Translations under genes and position numbers: made by a program
Shown: in pieces, positions 32,627 to 44,397 of the stretch
How positions within the stretch are numbered: the stretch's first letter is position 1
How the letters are laid out: each line of letters opens with the position of its first letter
The notes under the pieces: generated by a model
Seen by the model: the letters and a program-made list of their open reading frames with translations, nothing else
Told to the model about the DNA's origin: nothing
The model's database searches: none
Assembly (NCBI GenBank): GCA_964035015.1
Contig: OZ035997.1
Coordinates: 26,672,788-26,736,787 of the forward strand
Direction: 5' to 3'
Length of the DNA stretch: 64,000 bases
Source: Corallium rubrum
Lineage: Eukaryota; Cnidaria; Anthozoa; Scleralcyonacea; Coralliidae

Positions 32627-32873
32627 TAGGCGAGTTTCAGGGTGTTGCGCGCGCATCATTTTTCAAAAAAACTGGCAAGCTTCCCTCAAAGTAAACGTAC
32701 TGTTTAAAATTAACAAAGTATAGATACAGTTTCTGGATGTTTAACACTGTTATTCTGCTGTTGTTGGCTCGATAGCAAGTCTGTTTGCCATTGCTTACTT
32801 TGTGGGGAGCCCGCCAAGAGCCCGCCAATTTCTCTCCAAAACGATGCGCGCGCAACACCCTGAAACTCGCCTA
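32627..32873. mobile_element. 247-bp MITE with perfect 31-bp inverted ends
   Basis: The left end (32,627-32,657) starts TAGGCGAGTTTCAGGGTG and is perfectly complementary to the right end (32,843-32,873). The inner part GCGCGCGCATC is GC-rich compared with the AT-rich interior. No coding capacity; no unambiguous target duplication. Confidence 0.85.
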
Positions 32874-33545
32874 TTCTTCTTAAGTTACTTTTAAATCTCA
32901 CGAGATAATTCTCGCGCGTAACTCGCGACTTGTCGAGCAGTCGAGTTCACTTCTTCTGACTTATTCCTATAAGATTTTTGCCACCATGCATTTTGTTTTC
33001 GCGAGAGCGATGTTTAGACTTCCACGCAAAACCTACAATAGGTGTATCTAAAAATAGGGAATTAGGATAGAACTAGACCATTACTAGACATTCCCTCTCT
33101 TTGCCTGGAGCCAACACTTAGTTGCCACTCTTAAATATATAAAGTCATTTCTTTCTTAACGAATCGACACAATAAATCTCCCTCTCTGATACACATTCCT
33201 CTAGCAATCTGTAAGTCTTTATTAATGGAGCCAACCTTCCCTCACTAATAATCACCAATAATCCTCCATCACTCATAACTGCTTAAGGCTTTCTGGAAGC
33301 CTGAAGTTAAACAACCCCTAAGCATTTATTAAAAAAGTAAAACGTACTTCACTAAAAAGTGAAGCATGCTCTACAAAAAAAGAGGTAGGTATGCATGCTC
33401 TACAAATAGAAACGTTGAAACTTCAGTTTCAGAATTTTTTATTTAATTCAGAATTTTTCATTTAAATAATTCTAGCTTCCTTTACAATTATCAATATCAA
33501 GGTTTTGAAGCCTGGCATATCGATGTACATATTAATGTATATCAT

Positions 33546-33684
33546 ACACTGAATGTCTGCTCCCGAGGGAAACAGTTTTGTTTTCCCGAGAGTCTTGATA
33601 TTTCCCGAGACGAAGTCGAGGGAAACATCGAGACTCGAGGGAAAACAAAACTAACTGTTTCCCGAGGGAGCAGACATTAAGTGT
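33546..33684. repeat. 139-bp near-perfect foldback
   Basis: ACACTGAATGTCTGCTCCCG followed by AGGGAAACAG on the left is complemented on the right by CTGTTTCCCGAGGGAGCAGA and CATTAAGTGT. TTTCCCGAGA-type motifs fill the middle. The whole segment could form one long hairpin. Confidence 0.8.
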
Positions 33685-33949
33685 TTTGTTATATAGCTTG
33701 AGTTTCGCTGAATAATTTCGACGTATATCAAGGGAAAGTACACAAAAGACAAGCGCTATTAGACTTACCAAAACATTTCCCCTGGCTCCGTAATTTCACT
33801 TCAACCAAACAAATATAAGTCTCAGAACAAAAGAACAGCAATACATTTCTCCAGTTAATCTTCACACATGCTTTGAAGATCTATAAATATTCTTTTTTCC
33901 GTACCAAACAAGCTTTTGTTAATAGGATGTCGTGAAGAATTCAAAGTTC

Positions 33950-34165
33950 TAGCGGGCAACAATTGAAAACTTATTGACCGAGCAGGCAATAAGTTCTCAA
34001 TTATTGCCCGCTCGGCAGACATTGAAATTTAGCTAAGGTCATGTGACCACAAACCAACCAATGACAGTCATCGTTGCATCCAGCGAAACTCCAGCCATAT
34101 ACCAAAACAAAATGTTTTTGGTTATACACCATGTTATATCGTTATTAAACATGGTGTATAACGCA
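33950..34165. repeat. two adjacent short foldbacks
   Basis: GCGGGCAACAATTGAAAACTTATTG is complemented by CAATAAGTTCTCAATTATTGCCCGC (about 33,955-34,014). Further right, GTTATACACCATGTT pairs with AACATGGTGTATAAC (about 34,112-34,160). Confidence 0.7.
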
Positions 34166-35521
34166 AATATTTTGTGATTACAATTATATTATCATTATGT
34201 CGAAACAGCTTCGTCTAAGATTTATACCCACAGGGCGGAGCAAAACGCAGTTGCTATTATTTTTAAAGACAAAATAAAAACAACTGTTACCATTATTCGT
34301 GGTACCTCTATAGGTAAACACTAGTGTTTTTTTTTTTTCACGAGTGTTTCCAGACCTTCATAAAGACATTAGTTTTAGGACGAACTATGTGATTACTTCT
34401 TAATAATACAGAAAGCAAAACTCAATAAAAACGGACTGGTTGAAACAACTATTCTTAATTGGCTAATTTTGTCATGCTGGCTTGTCTCAGACGTATTTTT
34501 TAAGAATTCTTTACTGGTTAAAACTACCGAAAACATTAATGAATGGTTATTTCAACCAAACAATTTGCCTATTTCAACCTATAAAATTGGTCAGTGTTAA
34601 CATGTCCAGAAAATGTCAAATCTACATGTACTTTATCACCTAGTCCCGCTTGGTGACGCTCCAATTTTCCTCACTCTATCGATGTGCCTTGGCCTTTCTT
34701 TTTGTAAACACAGGAAAAATTTCGTAAACTTTCTATAGTGTATCGATGCACTAGAAGTTTAGAGTCTTCGATAATCTAAATTAGTTCAAATTCGAGAAAA
34801 GAGATTTGTAGATCGAGAAAACCGAATTGCAAATTTGTTAAGAAAAAGTTAGTCCTCTGTCTATAACAAGTAACAAAGCGACCAATCGCATGCAAGTAAT
34901 TCTGCCCTGACTTAAAAAAAATGTCCTCCTTATTAGCCAATCATATTCGAGTAATTTCGCCCTCTATATTATTAGACGGATACTTAGACATAATTTCATC
35001 ATTAACTTCAACCCCGTCTTTAGGGCATCCGCGACAGGATGCGGCGGGACGACAGGACGCCCTTGGCAAAGGCTAGAAATGACGTGACAAAATATTCCGA
35101 AATATTTGGAAAATTTTCCCGCCAGTTGAAAACGTTGAGTCCGTGCAAGCGAACTGTGAAAAGCAGAGAAAGTATTTTACTCTTACCAAGTCTTGATCCT
35201 TCCAGCGTGCAGCTGAACTCACCGGAAAATCTTCTATATCGAAAAATTACTTAATGGGCTACCGCCAAAATCAGTCTTTGCCAGGGTGTTCTTTCGCCTC
35301 GCCGCATCTTCTTGCCCTGGGGACGAGGTTGCATTAGCTTAAAACTGCTACAGGCAAAAATAAGCGACAATTTCAAAATCGTTACGAAGGCAACACACGA
35401 CAGTTTGGGGTATCTGTTATTACCTTCTACACAAGTAAAATCCTCAGCATTTCTAAAGATGGCGCAGCGAGTATTATCTAAACATACTATACACAACTCG
35501 ACACTCGGAATCATCAGCATC
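34166..35521. other. intergenic / 3' flank of ZDHHC gene
   Basis: Lies downstream of the minus-strand ZDHHC stop codon and probably contains its 3' UTR. Fragments such as CCCTGGGGACGAGGTTG near 35,315 resemble a phrase near 7475 (GACTGGGGACGAGGC), a small dispersed repeat. Confidence 0.35.
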
Positions 35522-35753
35522 TCATTTGTAAGTGACTACATCTGGAGTTATTTCCACAGTTTCCTCCTGTTCCTGTGAATCATTTTCATTAATTGTTTCA
35601 ACATAAGTATAAGCTGTATTAGTCCTGGTGCAAGGATCATCATCACCGCTGTCCAATTCTCCTTCTTCCATCCATTTTCCTCTTTCGTTCAGTAAGTCCA
35701 AGCTTTCAGGAGAACACTCTTCACGAAGAGGATAAACTAATCCATCACCCAAA
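35522..35753 (-). CDS. ZDHHC exon 10, C-terminal tail
   Basis: Acceptor CACTATCTAG; the first codon is completed from exon 9 to give SLGDG. Encodes the Ser/Glu/Asp-rich cytoplasmic tail and stop TGA at 35,522-35,524. An upstream in-frame Met exists only by reading into the intron. Confidence 0.88.
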
Positions 35754-38700
35754 CTAGATAGTGGCAGAAAATAAACAAATAGGTAAAAATTTCTTACAAA
35801 CATCTGAAACAAGGAAAAAACAGCTAAAACGCGAGATTAGGGGCAAAGTCACACGTATGTGCTTCCTAGGCAGTAAGGACCATGACTAATATTTTGTCTA
35901 AGTAGTGAAATAAAAGTAGCGTGCTGCGTAGACAGTGTTGAAGCAACAATCGAAATATATAGTAAGGTTAGATATACTGACGAAACAGAGAACGTGGGAG
36001 TCTAACGTTTCGAGCGAATGCCCTTCGTCAGAGCAATTTTGTCTATAGCCTCGTTTCCATAAGATCGTCTCGATTGCCCCAATTGCCTAAATTTCTCCAA
36101 TCAGACTAAAGACATCTCAAATCGCCCAATCTCATTGGATGGATTAAGGCGATCGGCACAGTTGGGGTGCGCGATCTTATGGAAACCATGCAGGCTTTAG
36201 TTCTAACGTCCTACGTTAAATCTACACAAATTTATCGTCTTTTCGTCAAAATTAGGAATCAGGCTTGACATTAACGATTATGCAACTGGGCCAAGCAGCT
36301 TACAACAGGTTTGATCCATGTTTCATGAGTATATTCGAGCTTGACGAAGGTCATGAAGATGGACAAACTCGCTGATGACAACGCTGGATTTCAATACTCA
36401 AACATTGAATCTACCTTTAGAATCTACCTTTTATAGAGTTCAGTCTATTATGAAATTTTTCAAAGATTTCTGGATTAATTTGTTTTTCTAACTGATGTGC
36501 AAGATTAGACTGAATAACAAAAACTACTAATGCAAAAATCTGAAAGTATATGTATATAATTAATTCTTTGAAAGTTTTCATGGCGATAATGTATATAATG
36601 GCGATATAAATAAGTTTTGTGGAAACACCACGTAAAATATTTCTTTGCTAAATATTTCTTAGCAAAGAAATATATGTATAGTTGGGATATTGTTACTTAG
36701 TTTCTGGATCTTAATTATTTTATAAAAATATAAAAAACATTTTGCCACTATCTCCAAAGCCCTTGGAAAATTGAAAGAAAACTCGTTATGACAGCTTATA
36801 CATACGAGGTATAAATTGGGAGACACCACAGCCAAGGTCTCTTGCCAAACACTTGTCTGAAATTATTCCCAGCTCCAAGATTGAAGCCGTGTTTATCTGG
36901 TCCTCCAACACGAAATACAGGAGCTCGCATAGATTCTGTAAGAAAGAAAAATGAAGAATAGTCAAGATGGCAAGAGTTTTACTAATGGGGGGCTATGAAT
37001 ACTTTCGTTGATCCCAAGATGATTCTGAAAGGAGAATACTTGCAATGTAACTGTGACAGATAAACTGCATGTTAGCTTCTTAAAGGACAACTCAAGGCAA
37101 ATCGTTTTTCCGGCTTATTATATGTGCCAAAGTATGGAGAATACAAATATGATGATAAAAATTTGAAGCAAACCGTACTTTTTGTTGATTTCCGAGTTTT
37201 TTAACGAAGTATTCTAAAAAAATCCAAATAGTGTAATAATAACGTCATTTACTGTATTTCTTGCAATAAATGTTGCATGCTTTACATCGGTGAAACTGGC
37301 GGACGTTAATCTGACAGGTTTGCTGAACATCTTCGTTCCGTGAGGAACAATGATGTTGACAAGCCTGTTTTAATAGTGCCAACCATTGTATTTCGAACAT
37401 GCAAGTTTGTGCCATCTTACCCATTTCTGGCGGTAATGTCAGCCGCAAAAGACTAGAAAAGCGTCTCATTTCAAAATTGGTACCATTCATCCTCACGGAC
37501 TCAACGCACGTTTTTCTTTTATTTAACACCTTATTAACCTTACTATATTTCGATTGTTGTATTCTAAAAAAAGCCGTGCTGTATAAAGAGTCTGGCACTA
37601 GCAAGTTTGTGACGTAAACAGTTGAACCTGGACAATTGAAATCATAAGAAAAGCTGATTTATGATGAATATAACTTGTGCAAGTTTCCAACCGCACATGT
37701 ATTAAAGTATTTGAGACTTTTGAGTGTGTCGTTTACTTTAATGGATCGTAAAATCGTTCCTCCGTTTACGTCACACACTTGCTAGTGCCAGACTCTTTAT
37801 ACAACACGGCTTTTTATGAAAATACTTCAAAATTCATCAATTCAACATCCCAAAATCACTGATCTCTCGTGCCCAAAATCAACGAGAAAATTTTTAATTC
37901 ACTTTTTTTATCATAAGCCCTGTTTACACGGTCAAAATTTAAGCGGAATCTGAGCCACATCTGACTTTAAGCGGGCTTAAAATGTCTGTGTAAACCGGAT
38001 CGGCGTAAATTAATCGCGATTAGTTTGCACCACCTCAACGTTTTTAAGCGGGCTTAAAATGTCCGTGTAAACAGATCGGCATAAATTAATCGCGATTAGT
38101 TTGCACCATCTCAAGGAGGTGGATTAAACTGAGCACGATCAGTTAATCGCGCTTAACTTGGCCGTATAAACGCAATGGCATTGAAAAACGGTTGCTAAAT
38201 GCGGTGTTATTAATACGATAAAATGCTTTTTCTTCCCCTGCTGTAGAAGCTTCCATGTCGCTATTCTTTGTTCCTTTGTTTGTTTGTTTGTTTGTTTGTT
38301 TGTTTGTTTGTTTGTTTGTTTGTTTGTTTGTTTGTTTGTTTGTTTGTTTGTTTGTTTGTTTGTTTGTTTGTTTGTTTGTTTGTTTGTTTGTTTGTTTGTT
38401 TGTTTGTTTGTTTGTTTGTTTGTTTGTTTGTTTGTTTGTTTGTTTGTTTGTTTGTTTTAGCTATTACTCCTTCTCGTGTACCGATGTCTTCCGTTGTTCT
38501 TTGACGCACGCTACCCATACGAAGCTTCCAAAACCAAAAATATAGCTCGCCCGCCATGTTGAATAATGGTGTACGTGTTTTAATGGGGTTATGCAATAAC
38601 CAAGGTTAACAGCTAGGTAACCAGGCTTCGATACGTCAGCACGTCACGTGGCCGAGGGGGTGGGGGGGTGGGTGAGGTGGGGGCTAGCTAAGGTAAGCGT

Positions 38701-41700
38701 GATAGAGCATTTGGTAACAGTTATCGTATTACGCGAAGCAAGACCGACTGGAGGAAAGCGAAATCTTTTTTCTTTTTTCCCCCCTTTGATTCCTTGTTTC
38801 ACTTGGTTCTCCTACTCAATTATGTTCTCTTAAATTTTCCACCAATTGTTAATTGGTGTGAAGGTGTTAGTTCTTCGGGGGGTGGTGGTCAGCTCACGAT
38901 ACCACTTGCATGGATCTTATCCTGAGTCTAAGTAACAGTATTCGTCCCAGGCCACCCCTCGGTCAGCTGATGGTGGAGTAATGTGTTAAGTAAGGGATTA
39001 TGAAATGACCGTGTAAACGCACCAAGGGGGTTAGGTTAAAACGCGGATGCGGACGGACGGAAAGACGGATATGAGGGTAAAACGCGGATGAGGGTAAAAC
39101 GCGGATGAGGGAAAAACGCGGATATGAAGGTAAAACGCGGATATGATGGTAAAACGCGGATATGAGGGTAAAACGCGGATATGAGGGTAAAACGCGGATA
39201 TGAGGGTAAAACGCGGTTACGAGGGTAAAACGTGGTTATGAGGGTACAACGCGGATATGAGGGTAAAACGCGGATAGATTTATTTAAAGTATTTATAAAT
39301 AGTAACGTAGAATGTGCAGGTATTTTTTTTTTGCTGTCATTTCCGGATAGGTTTTTGTTGCGGCATGGAATAGTGTGAAATGGCTCAACCATAACAGCTA
39401 CGCCGACGTCAAACTTTTTAACATCTTAACGCGGCATTGTAAGGTATCTGGAATAGTGTGAAATGGCTCAACCATAACAGCTACGCCGACGACAAACGTT
39501 TTGACGTTTTAACGCGGCATGGAAAGGTATCCGGAATAGTGTGAAATGGCTCAACCATAACAGCTACGCCGACGTCAAACTTTTTAACATCTTTAATAAC
39601 GCGGCATGGAAAAGTATCTGGAATAGTGTGAAATGGCTCAACCATAACAGCTACACTGACGTCAAACTTTTTAACATCTTTAATAATGCGGCATGGAAAG
39701 GTATCTGGATGGAATAGCGTGAAATGGCTCAACCATAACAGCTACGCCGACGTCAAACTTTTTAACGTTTACTTGAAGCACTAACTGACAAGCTTCACTA
39801 TCAGTTTCATTTCAAAGCAATAAAAGTGTTTTTAAAAACTCGCCAGATGGTGTATCCCAAACTGTTGAATCGAACATGGTGATTGAGAAAAGTCTTTTTT
39901 CTTAATATATCTTGTATATACTGCATGTCTTGATTGTTTTATCAAAAGATAACCCCCCTCCTCGTGCAATTGTTCAAACAAAAAATCGGATTTGTTACAT
40001 GACTCGTGTGACAACTCACTAAAAGAATATGCATTAATCGTTACTATTTATAAATTTATAAATACTTTAAATAAATACTTTAACTCGATATAAACAAGTC
40101 TTTAGGGTCTTATGTCCAACAACTAACCATGCCACAAAAAGCTCCTGGGTAAAAGAAGTCGATAAAAGCTTTGTTTCAATGTCAAAATCACTCACCCAAT
40201 GTTGTTCGATTCACGGTGACAAGATATATGTGATAACCAAGCAATGTCCATAAACTAATACTAAACATTACAGCCACAAAGAACAAGAATATGATATGAA
40301 GAGCACCTCCTCCTTTATGTATATGCTAAAAACAAAGTAAATTAGTTAATACATTTCAAATTATAGAATAACATTTCTAAATGTGCTCATAAAAAGACTT
40401 TTGACATGTTCTGAGTCGAAATATAATTATTTCACACAGAACATAAGTTGAGGCAACCTAATATACTTTATTACACCCTCGCAATTGACCGTCCAATCAA
40501 ATGTCTACATTAGCGTCACGTGCCAGCCCAATATTTTAACGATGTTATAATACCTCGTGTTTATTCAGCCATCTTCATAAGACTACTACTGTACAGATCC
40601 TGTCGCGTGACACATGCATACCTCAATGTCAATGTATATAAACATTATAGATGTAGGACAACTACATATTGGGCAGTGATCTTTGGACAGGTGCACAAGA
40701 TATATTTACTTGCCAATTGCACGATTATTTGTTCGATATAATAAAACACCTATTGGATTCATCTTCGCCCGATATGGAAAATATTTAAGTCTCAAATTTT
40801 AATATTAGGCTCGACGTTCGGTCTCGCCCAATATTGAATTCTCGACTTAAATATTTTGCCATATTGGGCTTAGATGAGTGCAGTAAGTTTTATAAAATAA
40901 CATGTATACTACGCGAGCCCTGATTGGTCAATTGCCGTGTTTGGATCAGAGTATCCAAACACGGAAAATTCCCGCCAAAACGATTTTTTGAAAATGTCGG
41001 ACAGTATATCATATTCACTTGTGATTATTTTATAAAAGAAATACCAAATGGTTTTTTCCGTGTTTGGAGACTCTTATCCAAACACTTGGGAAATTGCTCG
41101 ACTTTCGAAAAGCTAAAAACACTCGCCTATACGGCTCGTGTTTTATTACGCTTTTTTCCAGTCTCGCAATTTCCCGCGTGTTTGGATCAGAGTATCCAAA
41201 CACGGAAAACCATTTGGTATTTCTTTAATAATGTATGATTTGAAAGCAAAAAGCTGTGTCATGTATAAAATAGAACTATATGGTATATTTCATAAACACC
41301 AAAATGAGCAATCTAAATTAAGGCTCAGTTTTTACTGCAATGCAATAAGATAAAGACGAACAAAATTCATTGGATCGTTGGACTGATATTGTCACACGTA
41401 AAATATCACAGGTACAGGGGGGGGGGGGGGGGCAAAAAAAACTGTCCATCAATGCAAATATCGTTAATTTACCGTAACATTTTGAAAAACAGGAAAATAT
41501 ATAAAATACAGCTTTTTGAGACATATACGCGGTGAAATGTACTCCAATACAACGTTAAATCGTTATTTTAATAATTTATTTTGAAAATAGATGAACCTTT
41601 CATAATTCAGTTACAATTTTTTATGACCAAAAATGTTGAAAATCTGGCTGTAATGTCATCTCATTTCTGTGATCTCAAAATGATCAGACTAATTTGGTTT

Positions 41701-44366
41701 TAGACCTAAATCAGTAACTAGTAATTACTAGTTACTGATTTAGGTCCACTCTCTTGAAATTAGTTTTACTGTCCAAAATTGTAGAATTACATATTGTAAT
41801 AATAATTTTGTAGACTTTCTTAAGTAAGTTGAAGTTACACGTGCAGCAGATTCAATACACCAATTCCTATTAAAAATTGTTAGTAAATCCATGAAAATAT
41901 TATGTATTTTGAAAACAAATGTCTAAATTTATGATTTTTGATCATATATGACAGGGGCGCAACTGGGGGTGGGGGTGGGGGGTGGGGTGGGGGGGGGGGG
42001 TGCAACCCATGCCCTTTTTGTGAGACCTCTAATACTAGGTTAGACATTAGATAAACAAATAATTAATCTTCTGTTGTAGTACGCAATGCAATTCTCCGCA
42101 AATCTGGCGAGACTCAGAGGCATCTACAATCCTGGTCAAAATCACTCGGACACTTTGCTTTAAACGACGTCTGAAATCAAATTTCCTTCGGAAAATCATT
42201 CCCCCCGCTCCCCCCATCCAATGTTGATAAAACAATTGCACTGAACATACTTTGCATTTCATTTTCTAACCAACATTGAACTGGGGAGAGGGGGGCGATG
42301 TCTTTGGAACATAATCTTAGAAATTGATGCGCTTAAGTTCTTTTTACGCGACTGTCCGAGTGAATTTTGGCCAGGATTGTAGTTCGGCTTCAATCTCGTA
42401 CCCAGTTTGTAATATGCTACACCAAGTTTTTCCTAAAAACAACCGCTTTTCTGAATTTGTGGGCTCAGCTTTCGAATCTTATGGTGAAAATGAACCAATC
42501 ATAGAGATAGAGCTGGATTTTGACACTTGACCTTGGTGTGATAATTTCCTCGTTTTTACAGTAAGATTTCAACTATACTCGCTGTAGAACTAGATGGAAA
42601 AAGTTCGCTCAAATTCCTGCAAATGGTGTTTCCGAGGTTCTAGATTTCCAAAATTCCCAGGGGAGGACCCCCAGAGTCCCCTACAAATGCGGTCACTAAT
42701 TGCTACTACTGTCCCCCCTCCCCCACTTTTTGACACCTTGCTACGGCATGCCCTTTTTTTGTGTTCAACTCCTGCCCTCAAAATTTCTAGTTGCGCCCCT
42801 GTATGAGAGGGTTCTCATTGTGTATGTCCTGAAAACATTTGGTTTAACATAAACGTACTGTTCTTTTGTAAGTTGTTCCAAATTAACTATGTTTTCATGG
42901 ATGGTCACTTTTTTGTATCCACCCACTGTATATTTTACGATTTTTCTCAGTGGCTAAAAACTCATGCATGCACGAGTCAATTTTCCTTGCAAATTGCAAG
43001 TAGTTGCTGTAGAATTTTGGATGTAGCTTCCCAACTCCAATCCAGTTCCCAGAGCCTGCGTTCCTTCTGGTCACCGACAGGATGTGCGGAGGAAATTGGT
43101 TTTTCGTTGCTCTCCTCAGCCCGCAGTTGCCCAAACCTGTAGCCCTAACCCCAATCTCGTACCCAAAGCCTGCGTTCCTTCTGGTCACCGACAGGATGTG
43201 CGGAGGAAATTGGTTTTTCGTTGCTCTCCCGCAGTTGCCCCAACCCGTAGCCCTAACCCCAATCTCGTACCCAGAGCCTGCGATCCTTTTGGTCAGTACC
43301 AAGGAACGGAGGCTCTGGGAAACTCCGATGAAACTCGGCACCTGATTGGTTAGTTCAAGCAATCTCGACCCAGCAATAAATAACAGTGAAAATTAAAATT
43401 CTGTGCACGTTGCTAACTTGTTTAACTGATTTATCAACGTTCTGTAACACATAATTATAAACGACAAACACAATATACAATTGAACACATGAAATAATTC
43501 AAAACAGTGTTAATTCCTAACAGAAAGTACAATTCCTTACCTGAGCAGCTGAGCCGAGCCGATCACGGCCAACGCGGACAAGTAAAACCCACGGTTCAAA
43601 TCGTCAGGTCAACGATTAGGAGAAAAGCAAAGAATGGCCATTCTTACACAAAATGCTTTGTCGAGAGCCTTGTAAAACATGTTGATTTTATTCATCGGTA
43701 AACAATATTTCCCTGGTCTTCGGACTAGCGAACGATCATCAACATGACAGTTACAAATTTATATGAGGAACTGGGAACCAGAGGACTGGGACCAAAGACC
43801 CCGATTTGGGGACTTTTTCATCGGAGTTTCCCAGAGTCTCCGTTCCTTGGTACTGACCAAAAGGATCGCAGGCTCTGGGTACGAGATTGCCCTAACCCCG
43901 GAGACCACGTAACTGACGTAAGCACCTGAAATGTGTGTGTGTGTGGGGGAGGAGGGGGGGGGGGGGCACTGCCAAAAAGGGGCACCTTGGTTATTTTCAA
44001 AACAATTGTATAATTTAAAACGTTGTATTAACTTCCACTTGATCACCACCATTTTGTTTTTAACATAATTTCTTGGTCAGCAGCACTTCTTTTAGAAATA
44101 GAATACTTCACGTAGCGCCAATGTGCTGGAAACTTACATTATATCATATTTTATAAATAACTCTTTTGTCACCCCTTGGGCAATGGCTCTTTTCTACAGC
44201 AAATAGCAATGTCATACTTCTACGAAAGGGGTACATTAATTCTTCCCAGTATAGGGAATATACCGCAGTAAACCTTAACCGCCGCATGCCACATTTATAA
44301 AAAGGGCATTTTTATTTCAGAAAAGGGCCTCTGGAAAAGGGCACATTTTCCAATTTTGAAAAAAGT

Positions 44367-44397
<31 letters not shown>

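Noticed and set aside
36806-36812. Alternative ZDHHC donor GTATAAG four bases downstream
   Set aside because: Using it does not join in frame to the last exon, while the GTATGT donor gives the conserved ..SLGDG junction.
37245-37604. 119-codon minus-strand ORF
   Set aside because: It is the antisense shadow of the Penelope-like GIY-YIG fragment encoded on the plus strand.
38255-38596. ORFs of repeated VCLF or NKQT
   Set aside because: Product of the TTTG microsatellite read in three frames; no real protein.
42895-43362. 155-codon minus-strand ORF with internally repeated sequence
   Set aside because: The repeats come from the GTACCCAGAGCCTGCG DNA repeat, which also gives ORFs in other frames and on the other strand.
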